DNA of 61,665 nt. Source: Candidatus Omnitrophota bacterium (lineage in GTDB: Bacteria > Omnitrophota > Omnitrophia > Omnitrophales > JACQQS01). How positions within the stretch are numbered: the first letter of the stretch is position 1; every line of letters starts with the position of its first letter. Position numbers and translations under genes: made by a program. Positions 34,251-43,451 of the stretch are shown piece after piece. The notes under the pieces were generated by a model. The model made no database searches and was not told the DNA's origin. It saw only the letters and a list, made by a program, of their open reading frames with translations. The DNA lies in assembly GCA_016206925.1 (NCBI GenBank), contig JACQQS010000060.1:1-61665 (forward strand), read 5' to 3'.

Positions 34251-34885
34251 AGCGTCCCCTTGGTCGATGGAATATCTGAGATTCTCGTAAGCCGCTCGAC
34301 CGCCATGGAAGTAGCGCGGCCAAAGGCCTTGAATATCGTTTCCATCACATGGTGGCCGTCATGTCCCGAAATAATTTGAATATGCGTGTCTATCCCGGCA
34401 TGTTGGACAAAACTTTCAAGCATATGGACGGCTTCGGGTAGATCATACCCGGTTGTAAACCGCAGTTCGCCATCCGGCTTTTTCAAATTGAAGTAAGGCC
34501 GTCCGGAAATATCGACCACAACCCGGGTCAGAGCATCGCCGAGCGGCACATAAAAGAATCCGAACCGCCGGATTGATTTCTTGTCGCCCAATGCTTTGCT
34601 GAATGCTTGACCCATGGCGATGCCCACATCTTCGTTGGTGTGATGGATATCAATATGCAGGTCGCCGGCCGCTTTTAATTCCAGGTCAAAAAGCCCGTGC
34701 TTTGCAAAGGCGGAAAGCATGTGGTCCAGAAAGGGTATACCCGTATTCACTTTCGCCCTGCCGCGGCCGTCGAGATTCAGCATTACGCGAATATGGGTCT
34801 CCCGTGTCGCTCGCACAACTTCAACTTTTCTTTCGGCAAAAGCCTTTTTTGCTTTGCTCTTCTTGCTCCTTACGGATGCTGCCAT
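34247..34885 (-). CDS. hisB: Imidazoleglycerol-phosphate dehydratase
   Basis: 212 residues. The two metal motifs are FLDHMLSAFAKHG with HIDIHHTNED, and the later SGHDGHHVMETIFKAFGRA. It is monofunctional, with no histidinol-phosphatase domain. A 17-residue lysine-rich N-terminal extension precedes the conserved start (AERKVEVVRATRETHIRV). It lies 10 bases below hisD. Confidence 0.96.
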   Translation of the reverse strand: MAASVRSKKSKAKKAFAERKVEVVRATRETHIRVMLNLDGRGRAKVNTGIPFLDHMLSAFAKHGLFDLELKAAGDLHIDIHHTNEDVGIAMGQAFSKALGDKKSIRRFGFFYVPLGDALTRVVVDISGRPYFNLKKPDGELRFTTGYDLPEAVHMLESFVQHAGIDTHIQIISGHDGHHVMETIFKAFGRATSMAVERLTRISDIPSTKGTL

Positions 34886-34895
34886 AACGATCCTT

Positions 34896-36146
34896 TCATT
34901 CTTTTGATACTTGAGACGACCTCAAGAACCGGGCCTCCATAGAAATTCTATGGAGCACGAGTCCTTCCACCTGCGTTAACTTTTGCACGAACTGCCGGCT
35001 TTTCTCCAGACTTTCCCGGCTGAATCGAATAACCTGGGAACTCTTCACAAAATCAGACGAGCTGAGCGGCGAAAAGAAGCGTGCGGTTCCTCCTGTCGGC
35101 AATACGTGGCTGGGGCCGGCTACATAATCACCAACAACGGCCGGTGAATACGGGCCCAAAAATATGGCGCCGGCATGTTCAATACGAGATACCCATCGCT
35201 CTGCTTTTTTTGTCATAATCTGCAAATGCTCCGGCGCAATTTCGTTAATCGCGTTACACCCTTCTTCGAGATTGTTCACATGAATAATGATCCCCATTTC
35301 GACCCGCCTGCGCATCTGTTCGACAATTTTTTTTGAGTCCGTCACCAAATATATTTGGCCTCCGAAATGTTCGCCCTGCGCCAGTAAATCACATGTAATG
35401 TAATTGATGTCGGATGACTGATCCGCCAAAATGGCCACTTCGCTCGGCCCGGCAAACATGTCAATATCTACAAATCCATAAACCTGCCGCTTCGCTTCAG
35501 CCACGTACTGATTGCCCGGGCCAACAATCTTATCCACACGGCGGATCGTTTTGGTGCCAAATGCCAGAGCGCCGATCGCCTGCGCACCGCCCACCCGGTA
35601 GATTTCCTTCACGCCCAGCAAATTGGCGACGATCAGAATGTGAGGGTCGATATCGCCCGTGTCCCGGTTCGGAGGGCTTGTAATCACAATTTCCTTAACA
35701 CCCGCTGCCCGCGCCGGAATAACCGTCATATACACGGTTGAGACAAGCGGCGCCGTACCGCCGGGTACGTACACACCCACGCGTTCTAAAGGCCGATATT
35801 GTTTCGCTAAAGTAACTCCGTCCTTTTCTTTTATCCGAAAAGATTTCGGAAGATCCTTTTGGTAATACCTTTCTGCACCCTCGGATATATGCTTTAAAAT
35901 TGGGACAAAGTCCGTATCTATTTTTTCAAAAGCAGCATTAACATTGGCTTCGGTAACCCGAAGGCGCTGCGCCGATACGTCTACGCCGTCAAATTCTTTT
36001 GTGAAACGGTTGAGCGCGGCGTCTCCTTTTTCCCGCACTTCCGACAATATTCGGTGCACCTTCTGAAACAGATCGCGGTCAAAGGAAACTCTCTTGACCT
36101 GAGGCAATCTCCGTAATAAATTTTTATCCCACGTCAGTACTTGCAT
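34896..36146 (-). CDS. hisD: Histidinol dehydrogenase
   Basis: 416 residues, last enzyme of histidine synthesis (histidinol to histidine, zinc and NAD). Conserved: YVPGGTAPLVSTVYM near 122, VGGAQAIGALAFGT near 190, KIVGPGNQYVAEAKRQV near 220, DMFAGPSEVAILAD, QGEHFGGQIYL with the zinc ligands, and PEHLQIM. The frame opens 11 codons upstream, but ATG 36146 lies 7 bases after the alaS gene and matches the family start. No strong Shine-Dalgarno. Confidence 0.96.
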   Translation of the reverse strand: MQVLTWDKNLLRRLPQVKRVSFDRDLFQKVHRILSEVREKGDAALNRFTKEFDGVDVSAQRLRVTEANVNAAFEKIDTDFVPILKHISEGAERYYQKDLPKSFRIKEKDGVTLAKQYRPLERVGVYVPGGTAPLVSTVYMTVIPARAAGVKEIVITSPPNRDTGDIDPHILIVANLLGVKEIYRVGGAQAIGALAFGTKTIRRVDKIVGPGNQYVAEAKRQVYGFVDIDMFAGPSEVAILADQSSDINYITCDLLAQGEHFGGQIYLVTDSKKIVEQMRRRVEMGIIIHVNNLEEGCNAINEIAPEHLQIMTKKAERWVSRIEHAGAIFLGPYSPAVVGDYVAGPSHVLPTGGTARFFSPLSSSDFVKSSQVIRFSRESLEKSRQFVQKLTQVEGLVLHRISMEARFLRSSQVSKE

Positions 36147-36153
36147 AACATAT

Positions 36154-38739
36154 TCATCCCGCTGCTGCCGCTTCCACAATTTTCCGTGCTGTCTTAATAA
36201 ACTGATCCCTGTTCTCCGGCGGCATGCCGCCGCCTTGAGCGAAGTCTTTCCGGCCTCCGCCCTGACCTTTAATCAAAGGGGCGATCTTTCTTACGATCTC
36301 GTTGGCGCTCACGGAAGATTCCTTCAGATTGTCCGTGAGCGAGGCCGCCATGGCAAGTTTCCCACGTTCCTCCGAAAAGACAACTACGATCCCCTTGTCG
36401 AGTTTTGCTTTCAGAGAGTCCGCCAAATGGCCTAAACCTCTTGTATCCAATCCATCAAAGTGATGGACGAGAATCTGCATGCCATTGACCGCAAAAGCCG
36501 ATGCGATCAGTTTGTCTTGATCCACTGCCGACAATCTCTCGCTTTCCAATTGGATTTGTTTTGCCTGTTCTATGCGTCTCTTCTCATCCCGCCGCTTATC
36601 CGACGCCTCGCGCAGCTTGAGCTCCTGCTGATACTCATCCACCGCCGTTGATGTAACGGCTTCAATCCTGCGCGTGCCGCTGCCTATTGAACTTTCCGAA
36701 ATGATTTTCATCCGGCCGATTTCCTTCGTATTGGAAACATGCGTTCCACCGCATAATTCCTTGCTAAAATTACCGATGGCGATTACGCGAACTTGGCTGC
36801 CGTATTTGTCGCCAAAAAAGGCAATGGCACCTTCCTTTTTTGCCTGGTCAATACTTTTCTCTGCAGCAGACACAGGCGTTGCTTTTTGGATCTCCTGATT
36901 TACGAGATCCTCTACGCGCTTAATTTCATCCGGTGTCAAGGTCTGGAAATGAGAAAAATCAAACCTCAGGCGGCCTGGCTCTACAACCGACCCCAGCTGC
37001 CGAACGTGCTCCCCCAGGATCTTTCGCAGGGCGGCATGCAAGAGATGCGTTGCTGTGTGATTATACATGGTCCTCCGCCTAAGCTCTTCATTCACACGCA
37101 AGCGTATCCGGCTGCCCACATTCAAAACGTCGCTCGCAATTCTGGTTCGATGAAAAAAAACATCTTCTTTCTTAAACGTATCTACGATATCGCCCAGTCC
37201 CTTCCCATTCTCCAAAATAAATTCCCCCCGATCCCCGACTTGGCCGCCTCCTTCGGCGTAAAATACCGTTTCCGGCACAACAAACAAACCCTCCGCCCCT
37301 TCGGCAATCTGATCGCAGAACTTTCCATTCTCGTTCACCAGCGCCAAAACATTGACCGGGCCGCATTCGAGCTTTTCGTACCCATGAAACATGGTGGGCT
37401 TTATGTTTCTTTTAAGAAGATCCGACTTGAATTCATCCGCTACGAAAATTGAGCTGCTGATCTTTGATGTTTGTTTCGCTGCTTGCCGCTGCTTTTCCAT
37501 TAATTCTTCAAAACGATCCGTCTCAAACGGGAGTCCGCGTTCATCGGCAATTAATTTGGTAAGTTCAACCGGGAATCCGTACGTGTCGTAAAGAAGAAAA
37601 ACATCTTCCGATGAAAAGCTCTTCGCGGCAGAAATGAATCCCAAACCGCGCTCCAAAGTTCGAAGAAACCGCTCCTCCTCGTTCTTTATGACTCGCGTGA
37701 TATATTCCTGATTTTCCTTGAGATCCGCATAGAAATCTCTCATGGCGGAAATTACGCTCGGAACCAATTCGTACAAAACCGGCAGTTTAAGCCCCGTCCG
37801 TTTTGACCTCCACAATGCGCGGCGGATCAGCTTACGCACGACATAGCCCCTTCCTTCATTGGAAGGATACGCTCCGTCTCCGATGGCAAATGCGGCTGCG
37901 CGGACATGGTCACAAACCGCGTACACGTCTGCGCGAAATCGGTTATCCCACGCGGCCATTCGGTTCTTTATTTCTTTTTGGAGCACCTCAAATAGGTCAA
38001 TTTCATAATTAAACATCTTGCCTTGAAGCACACAAGCCAGACGCTCCAGTCCCATACCGGTATCAATATTCTTGGCCTTCAACGGAACAAGTTTCCCGTC
38101 GGACTGTCTGTCAAACTGCGTAAAAACAAGATTCCAAATCTCGGCAAACCGACCGCAATCGCAGTCTACACCGCACGCAGGACGTCCGCATCCCACTTTT
38201 TCACCCTGATCGAAATAGATCTCCGAGCAGGGGCCGCAGGGACCGTTGGGTCCTTTTGTAATAACGCCTGCCGGCCAGAAATTGACTTCATCGTCAAACT
38301 GATAAATCCAATCCGGCCGTACGCCAATCTTTTTCTCCCAGATACCGAAGGCCTCGTCGTCGTCCCGATACACGCTCACACGCAGGCGCTGATCGGCAAT
38401 GCCCAGGTCCTTCGTCAAAAATTCCCAAGCCCAGCGGATGGCCTCATCTTTAAAATAATCTCCGAAAGAAAAATTGCCGAGCATTTCAAAAAACGAGTGG
38501 TGATACGGTGTCTTCCCCACATTGTCCAAATCCCCCGTCCGCAAACATTTCTGTACGCTCACGGCCCGCTTCATATCCTTCTTAATTCCGAGAAAATAAT
38601 CTTTGAACTGATTCATTCCGGCGCCCGTAAAAAGGAGCGTGGGATCATCCCGCGGAATCAAACTATCGCTCGGCACTACTTGATGTGATCTGGCTTCGAA
38701 GAAGGAAATAAATTTTTTTCTGAGTTCCGCTGTTTTCAT
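36154..38739 (-). CDS. alaS: Alanyl-tRNA synthetase
   Basis: 861 residues, full length. The class II catalytic domain begins RKKFISFFEARSHQVVPSDS, with LFTGAGMNQFKDYF. The editing domain has HTATHLLHAALRKILGEH and ELCGGTHVSNTKEIG (zinc-binding His/Cys). The C-Ala domain ends with a glycine-rich GGGRKDFAQGGG. It is in the unit recA-recX-alaS-hisD; the start overlaps the recX stop (ATGA). No T-box leader is present. Confidence 0.98.
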   Translation of the reverse strand: MKTAELRKKFISFFEARSHQVVPSDSLIPRDDPTLLFTGAGMNQFKDYFLGIKKDMKRAVSVQKCLRTGDLDNVGKTPYHHSFFEMLGNFSFGDYFKDEAIRWAWEFLTKDLGIADQRLRVSVYRDDDEAFGIWEKKIGVRPDWIYQFDDEVNFWPAGVITKGPNGPCGPCSEIYFDQGEKVGCGRPACGVDCDCGRFAEIWNLVFTQFDRQSDGKLVPLKAKNIDTGMGLERLACVLQGKMFNYEIDLFEVLQKEIKNRMAAWDNRFRADVYAVCDHVRAAAFAIGDGAYPSNEGRGYVVRKLIRRALWRSKRTGLKLPVLYELVPSVISAMRDFYADLKENQEYITRVIKNEEERFLRTLERGLGFISAAKSFSSEDVFLLYDTYGFPVELTKLIADERGLPFETDRFEELMEKQRQAAKQTSKISSSIFVADEFKSDLLKRNIKPTMFHGYEKLECGPVNVLALVNENGKFCDQIAEGAEGLFVVPETVFYAEGGGQVGDRGEFILENGKGLGDIVDTFKKEDVFFHRTRIASDVLNVGSRIRLRVNEELRRRTMYNHTATHLLHAALRKILGEHVRQLGSVVEPGRLRFDFSHFQTLTPDEIKRVEDLVNQEIQKATPVSAAEKSIDQAKKEGAIAFFGDKYGSQVRVIAIGNFSKELCGGTHVSNTKEIGRMKIISESSIGSGTRRIEAVTSTAVDEYQQELKLREASDKRRDEKRRIEQAKQIQLESERLSAVDQDKLIASAFAVNGMQILVHHFDGLDTRGLGHLADSLKAKLDKGIVVVFSEERGKLAMAASLTDNLKESSVSANEIVRKIAPLIKGQGGGRKDFAQGGGMPPENRDQFIKTARKIVEAAAAG

Positions 38740-39197
38740 CGTAACGTATCAATGACCTCACGGCATAATTCAAAATCAAATCCGCGGCGCACCAGCAAAT
38801 CATAGATCCGCTTCAGGCGGCGCATTTTGGGAACAGCGGCCCAACGCACCGCATACCTTTGCGCCAGCTCTCTGGCGCGGTGCGATTCTTCCTCGTCCCC
38901 GATTTTCGAAATCAATTCCTCCGCTACGCTGCCGGGAACTTTTCTTTTCTTAAGCTTTGAGCGGATCCGCCTTCGGCCGCTGGGTTGGAAGCGTAAAATA
39001 TTTTGCACAACTGCGTCTGCAAAGGTCCGGTCATTGAGGAGGTCGTGCCGGCGCAGTTTTTTAACAACTTCATCATATACGGCTTTTGAACAGCCTCTGC
39101 CCCTCAGCTTTTCCAAAAGAGCGGCTTCGGAATACTGTCTTCCACTGAGCAGTTTCAGTGAATACGAAAATGCCTCTTGGTAGGAGAGAGGAGGCAC
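38736..39197 (-). CDS. recX: RecA regulator RecX
   Basis: 153 residues, mostly helical, in three RecX three-helix repeats: ALLEKLRGRGCSKAVYDEVV, DRTFADAVVQN, and the end RIYDLLVRRGFDFELCREVI. It is expected to limit RecA filament growth. It lies 23 bases below recA and overlaps alaS by 4 bases; recA-recX-alaS is a common bacterial order. Confidence 0.93.
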   Translation of the reverse strand: MPPLSYQEAFSYSLKLLSGRQYSEAALLEKLRGRGCSKAVYDEVVKKLRRHDLLNDRTFADAVVQNILRFQPSGRRRIRSKLKKRKVPGSVAEELISKIGDEEESHRARELAQRYAVRWAAVPKMRRLKRIYDLLVRRGFDFELCREVIDTLR

Positions 39198-39220
39198 ACG
39201 ATTAACTCGTTAAAAACCAG

Positions 39221-40309
39221 TTACGCGTCGCTCGGCTGACCAGCATGAGCAGTTGTATGCGTACGTATATCGCTCTCAATTTCCTTGAGCAGCTTCGCAT
39301 TCCCCTTCAGCGCCTGACGCGTGTTTTCTCGTCCTTGGCCGATTTTCTCGTCCTTGTACGAGAGCCAGCTTCCCTGCTTCTCAATTACATGAGATTCAAT
39401 TCCCAAATCGATCACCGTGCTTTCGTATGAAATACCTTCGCTGAACAGGATATCGAAATCCGCGGTTCTGAAAGGCGCAGCGCATTTATTTTTTACAACC
39501 TTTACGCGAACACGCGTTCCGATCGGTGTTTCGCCGTCTTTTAATGTCGCAATTCTTCGAATGTCCAGACGCATCGACGAATAAAATTTAAGCGCCCGGC
39601 CTCCCGGCGTTGTCTCTGGATTTCCGAACATGACCCCGATTTTTTCGCGAATCTGATTGATAAAAATGAGGCATGTGTTTGTCTTGTTAAGGATGCCGGT
39701 CAATTTGCGCATGGCCTGGGACATTAAACGCGCCTGCAGACCGACATGACTATCGCCGATTTCGCCCTCAATTTCCGATCGAGGAATGAGCGCGGCGACC
39801 GAATCCACGACTACCAAATCGACCGCGTTGGACCGAACAAGCATCTCCGTAATCTGAAGCGCTTGTTCTCCCGTATCCGGCTGCGAAATAAGCAGATCTT
39901 CCACACAAACGCCCAACTTTTGGGCATACTGAGGATCCAGCGCGTGTTCCGCATCGATAAAAGCGGCCACACCGCCGGCCTTTTGCAGCTGAGCGATCAC
40001 GCTGAGGGTAAGCGTGGTCTTCCCGCTTGATTCCGGACCAAATATTTCAATTGCGCGCCCGCGCGGCATTCCTCCGATCCCGGTTGCTATGTCCAGATTT
40101 AAAGCTCCCGTTGGAATAGCCTCTACATCTACCACGCGGTCTGCCCCGAGACGCATAATCGTACCTTGACCGAATTGCTTTTCGATCTGTTGAAGCGCCA
40201 AATCCAATGCTTTTTGGCGTTCTGCGCTTATTTTGTGCCCATTATCCGATTCTTCTTTTTTTGATTTGGCGGGCGGATCCTTTTCTTTTACCTCTTTTGA
40301 CTTGGACAT
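39221..40309 (-). CDS. recA: Recombinase RecA
   Basis: 362 residues. The N-terminal helix ([20 protein letters not shown]) is preceded by about 30 extra charged residues ([16 protein letters not shown]). Walker A is [11 protein letters not shown], Walker [14 protein letters not shown], loop 2 [20 protein letters not shown], and the C-terminal region is standard. It promotes strand exchange and LexA self-cleavage. GGAGA lies 7 bases before the ATG. The leader from the predicted promoter is about 110 bases. Confidence 0.98.
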   Translation of the reverse strand: MSKSKEVKEKDPPAKSKKEESDNGHKISAERQKALDLALQQIEKQFGQGTIMRLGADRVVDVEAIPTGALNLDIATGIGGMPRGRAIEIFGPESSGKTTLTLSVIAQLQKAGGVAAFIDAEHALDPQYAQKLGVCVEDLLISQPDTGEQALQITEMLVRSNAVDLVVVDSVAALIPRSEIEGEIGDSHVGLQARLMSQAMRKLTGILNKTNTCLIFINQIREKIGVMFGNPETTPGGRALKFYSSMRLDIRRIATLKDGETPIGTRVRVKVVKNKCAAPFRTADFDILFSEGISYESTVIDLGIESHVIEKQGSWLSYKDEKIGQGRENTRQALKGNAKLLKEIESDIRTHTTAHAGQPSDA

Positions 40310-40425
40310 ATTAAATTCTCCTCAAGTTAAGTTGTAATTCAACCTAGACGCGATAGGGACAGGTATCCCCGCTTTCCAGTTCAAATTGGACTGATTATGC
40401 GCAGGATTTGACGCTGTATCTCGTT

Positions 40426-40454
40426 ATATTAATACAATTTAGGTAAGCGAGCAA
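40426..40454 (-). promoter_or_regulatory. Possible recA promoter
   Basis: Minus strand: TTGCTC, 17 bases, TAATAT. The spacer carries CCTAA, half of the palindrome seen in the lexA promoter, but no symmetric copy. The rest of the 194-base gap between recA and the PC4-like gene shows only short, weak hairpins. Confidence 0.4.
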
Positions 40455-40503
40455 GATCAATTCTCTTCCAATCCTGCTTGCGCTAACAAGGCCGCGGATA
40501 ATC

Positions 40504-40764
40504 TTATCCTTCGTGACTTACTTGTTTTACACGCGCCACGAATGTCCTCGCTTCCTCTTCAACCTTGATCAACCCCCGTTTTAATTCGGGCAGAAACTCA
40601 AGCGCAAGCGTAAGGCCCTTCTTGCTTGGCGCCATTTCGCGTTGATTTTCCGGCTGGAAGTAAAGGCGCAGGTCAAAGTAATGCCGATTTTTGTATTCAC
40701 GTAAGGTAAGACGGATTTCTTCGTCCTCATTCTTTTGGAAGGAATGAACTAAGATGGTTTCCAC
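40504..40764 (-). CDS. PC4-family (transcriptional coactivator p15-like) protein
   Basis: 86 residues. The middle, RLTLREYKNRHYFDLRLYF followed by KKGLTLALEFLPELKRGL, has the layout of the bacterial PC4 domain: a small dimeric beta sheet that binds single-stranded DNA. Its exact role in bacteria is unclear; transcription or repair is plausible, and it lies directly upstream of recA on the same strand, with a 194-base gap. Its promoter holds a palindrome over the -10. Confidence 0.8.
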   Translation of the reverse strand: METILVHSFQKNEDEEIRLTLREYKNRHYFDLRLYFQPENQREMAPSKKGLTLALEFLPELKRGLIKVEEEARTFVARVKQVSHEG

Positions 40765-40812
40765 AATATGGTCCTCCGGTTGAAAGCGAGGACGGCTAGG
40801 AGTGATATTAAC

Positions 40813-40827
40813 GCAATATTATATTGC
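40813..40827. promoter_or_regulatory. Palindrome over the -10 of the PC4-like gene
   Basis: GCAATAT-A-ATATTGC (minus strand) is a perfect 7+1+7 palindrome containing the TATAAT box. A repressor bound here would block the promoter; autorepression is one option. Confidence 0.45.
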
Positions 40828-40845
40828 TTAAAGGTTACTTAGCAA
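40818..40845 (-). promoter_or_regulatory. Promoter of the PC4-like gene
   Basis: Minus strand: TTGCTA (40840-40845), a 16-base spacer and a perfect TATAAT (40818-40823), about 54 bases upstream of the ATG. Confidence 0.7.
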
Positions 40846-40876
40846 GAACTTTTTTACTGGCCTCACGGCGGCATTT

Positions 40877-41512
40877 TTAGATTCGCTTGGAGCGATCGGT
40901 GATCTTAGGCTCTGTCCCAGCCTTAAGTCGTGAGATATTGGGACGATGCGTATAGATGATCAATAACGGGATGAGCGCGGAAACGGCAAATAACAATGCA
41001 AAAGAAACATCGTAACGGTAGAAAAGCCATATCCATGCAGGACAAGTTGCCGCGGCTACGATCGACGCGACGGAAATATATTTCGTCCGCCAGACGGTCA
41101 GGATCCAAACAAGAATTGCGCATAAAACCGCCGGCGTGGCGATCGCTAAAAAAACACCGCATGTGGTCGCCACGCCTTTTCCGCCTTTAAACTTGAGAAA
41201 CAAAGTCCAATTATGGCCTGCTACGGCTGCAAATCCCAATGACATCCGGAAAACCAATGCGGCGGTGCCTTGACTCTCGTCAAAAAAAAGCGGGACTAAA
41301 AAAACCACCGCAAGGAACCCTTTAAAAATATCAAAGGCTAAAACGAAAAGGCCCCACCGTGTTCCCATAACGCGAAAAACATTCGTGGCTCCCATGTTAC
41401 CGCTGCCGTATTTCCGGATGTCAATTTTTTTGACAAGCTTTGCCGTAATGTAGCCGGTGGGGATTGACCCCAAAAGATATGCAAGACCCAGTCCCATGAA
41501 AGCGGAAATCAT
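40877..41512 (-). CDS. plsY: Acyl-phosphate:glycerol-3-phosphate acyltransferase
   Basis: 211 residues, about five to seven transmembrane helices. The three PlsY motifs are present: YLLGSIPTGYITAKLVKKID, RKYGSGNMGATNVFRVMG, and HNWTLFLKFKGGKGVATTCG. It acylates glycerol-3-phosphate with the acyl-phosphate made by PlsX (52.2 kb). It overlaps der by one base (TAATG). Confidence 0.96.
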   Translation of the reverse strand: MISAFMGLGLAYLLGSIPTGYITAKLVKKIDIRKYGSGNMGATNVFRVMGTRWGLFVLAFDIFKGFLAVVFLVPLFFDESQGTAALVFRMSLGFAAVAGHNWTLFLKFKGGKGVATTCGVFLAIATPAVLCAILVWILTVWRTKYISVASIVAAATCPAWIWLFYRYDVSFALLFAVSALIPLLIIYTHRPNISRLKAGTEPKITDRSKRI

Positions 41513-42834
41513 TACGGCTTCTTCCCTCTCCTCAAGCTTAATTTGAAAAAAACGCCGCCCAAGCCCAGACAGACCGTCAATGCGTTGCGAATGGCCTGCA
41601 GCTGGTTCTCCGGAATTTTGCTTGCCTGATTCGTAAATAAAACGAAATGCGGAGGCGAAACAGAAACTTGCGTGGCATATTTGATCCGAGACCGTTCGCC
41701 AAACGCCGTGTTTTTTTGAATGGACGTAACCGTTTCTGTCAGCATACGATCTTCAATCCGGGTATTGCCCGCCCGCCAAACACGGCATGCCTCTTCCAGC
41801 GGTTTCTCAATGTTTTTACCATTCTGTGCCGATATAAAAATCAGAGGGCAGTGACTCAAAAACTTAAACTGCTCATAAAAAGCTGCGCGGTATTTACCTT
41901 GCTCTGCCCCGGAAACAAGGTCCCATTTGTTTGCCACCAAAACGCAGCTTTTGTGATTGCGGCAGACTTCTTCAGCCAGCATCAGCCCATTCCGTGAAAG
42001 ACCTGAAGCTGCTTCAAAAAAAAGCAGCAGGACATCTGCCTCTTCAATAGTATCCAAGGTCCTCCGCTGACTATAAAACGCCACGGATTCCTTTACTTTT
42101 CGATTTCTGCGCGCGCCTGCCGTATCCATCAGTCTGATTTTTCTCCCGTTCATTTGCAAAACATCTTCTACCGGATCCCGTGTTGTTCCCGGGATCGAGG
42201 AAACCGTCGCCCGCTCTGATTTTAATATGGCATTCAGATAGGTTGATTTGCCGGTATTTGGTTCTCCGATGATGGCCAGCGAAAAATCCTCGGTTTCTTC
42301 CGGCTCACCGGAAATCTGTGCGGGAAGCAGCGATACCACCTTGTCGCAGAGCACGGAGATTCCTAACCCATGTGCCGCTGAAACGGGGATAACCTCCTGA
42401 AAACCTAAACGGTAAAATTCGGCCGTCGCGGTTGCCCATTGCGATTCATGGTCCACCTTGTTGACAATGACCAGAGTGTCATCTGTCCTATGCCGCAACG
42501 CTCTAGCTATCTCTTCATCCGGAGCCAGCACGCTGCTCTTACCGTCGCACACGAACAAAATAACATCCGATTCTTTTATTAAACGCGTTCTGGCCCGCTG
42601 AATGGCTTCGGTAATTTCCGGATCTTCCCTGTCCCCCGCCGCCAGCCCTCCCGAATCGACAATTTCAATTTTCCTGCCGGCCCATTCAAAAATACCGGAG
42701 ATAAGATCGCGTGTTGTACCCGGAACAGCCTCCACAATGGCTTTTCTCCTGCCCACAAGCCGATTAAAGAGCGCTGACTTTCCAACGTTGGTTCTGCCAA
42801 CCAATGCAACTTTGGGAGTTCTACTTGGCAACAT
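41512..42834 (-). CDS. der: Ribosome-assembly GTPase Der (EngA)
   Basis: 440 residues with two tandem G domains and a C-terminal KH-like domain. The first P-loop is VGRTNVGKSALFNRLVG with NKVD; the second is IGEPNTGKSTYLNAIL with DTAGARR and NKWDLV. It acts in 50S subunit maturation. It overlaps pgsA by 14 bases and plsY by one. Confidence 0.97.
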   Translation of the reverse strand: MLPSRTPKVALVGRTNVGKSALFNRLVGRRKAIVEAVPGTTRDLISGIFEWAGRKIEIVDSGGLAAGDREDPEITEAIQRARTRLIKESDVILFVCDGKSSVLAPDEEIARALRHRTDDTLVIVNKVDHESQWATATAEFYRLGFQEVIPVSAAHGLGISVLCDKVVSLLPAQISGEPEETEDFSLAIIGEPNTGKSTYLNAILKSERATVSSIPGTTRDPVEDVLQMNGRKIRLMDTAGARRNRKVKESVAFYSQRRTLDTIEEADVLLLFFEAASGLSRNGLMLAEEVCRNHKSCVLVANKWDLVSGAEQGKYRAAFYEQFKFLSHCPLIFISAQNGKNIEKPLEEACRVWRAGNTRIEDRMLTETVTSIQKNTAFGERSRIKYATQVSVSPPHFVLFTNQASKIPENQLQAIRNALTVCLGLGGVFFKLSLRRGKKP

Positions 42835-43378
42835 GGACTTTAACCCGCTCCACTTCCCGCCGCAGGTACGAAAGGCCGGATGCCAATGTCAAAACCGCAG
42901 TGACCGACCAGAAAAACGGAGCGATCCGTAAAGGGATGAGCAATACCATTACGGTTATCATTTGAAAAAAAGTAGTGACTTTGCCCAAGTAGCTTGGGTC
43001 GGCACGCAAAGTGCCGGATGTCACATAGATTACAATGATTCCGGCGAGGATAAACGCATCACGCGAGCAAACCAGAATAACCACCCATGCCGGAGGCTTA
43101 ATCGGGAAATGCGGAGAGAAATATACGGAAAGAAAACCCGAGATTAAAAGCAGCTTATCGGCAATGGGATCCAGAACCTGGCCAAACAGCGTTCTTTCGT
43201 TTCGCGAACGGGCCACATAGCCGTCCAGTGCATCGCTGATGCACGCCGTCATGAACACCGTCAGAGGAAGCCATCTAAACAAGAAATTCTCCGGCTGGTG
43301 ATACACCGTCACGGTGATGAAAACAGGCGTAAGGAAGGCGCGGAGAATAGTAATTTGGTTCGCCATTTGATGAAGCAC
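42821..43378 (-). CDS. pgsA: CDP-diacylglycerol--glycerol-3-phosphate 3-phosphatidyltransferase
   Basis: 185 residues with about four to five transmembrane helices, making the precursor of phosphatidylglycerol. The CDP-alcohol motif is DALDGYVARSRNERTLFGQVLDP (D-x2-D-G-x2-A-R-x8-G-x3-D-x3-D) near residues 48-72. ATG 43378 has GAGGT about 10 bases upstream, inside the hairpin at 43389-43421; ATG 43366 is an alternative, closer to the usual start ANQITILRAFLTP. It lies with plsY and der. Confidence 0.93.
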   Translation of the reverse strand: MLHQMANQITILRAFLTPVFITVTVYHQPENFLFRWLPLTVFMTACISDALDGYVARSRNERTLFGQVLDPIADKLLLISGFLSVYFSPHFPIKPPAWVVILVCSRDAFILAGIIVIYVTSGTLRADPSYLGKVTTFFQMITVMVLLIPLRIAPFFWSVTAVLTLASGLSYLRREVERVKVHVAK

Positions 43379-43388
43379 ATAAATAGCA

Positions 43389-43421
43389 GTACCTCTGAGC
43401 TTTCAGATTGCCCAGAGGTAC
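43389..43421 (-). promoter_or_regulatory. 9-bp hairpin covering the pgsA ribosome-binding site
   Basis: Minus strand: GTACCTCTG (43421-43413), a 15-base loop, then CAGAGGTAC (43397-43389), a perfect 9-bp stem. The 3' arm contains AGAGGT, the only candidate Shine-Dalgarno of pgsA. No T-run follows (TGCTATTTATG), so a simple terminator is less likely. The element could hold back pgsA translation, or protect the lipoprotein mRNA end. Confidence 0.55.
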
Positions 43422-43451
43422 GCGGTTAAAGTATCAATTTTTTGAATGGCT

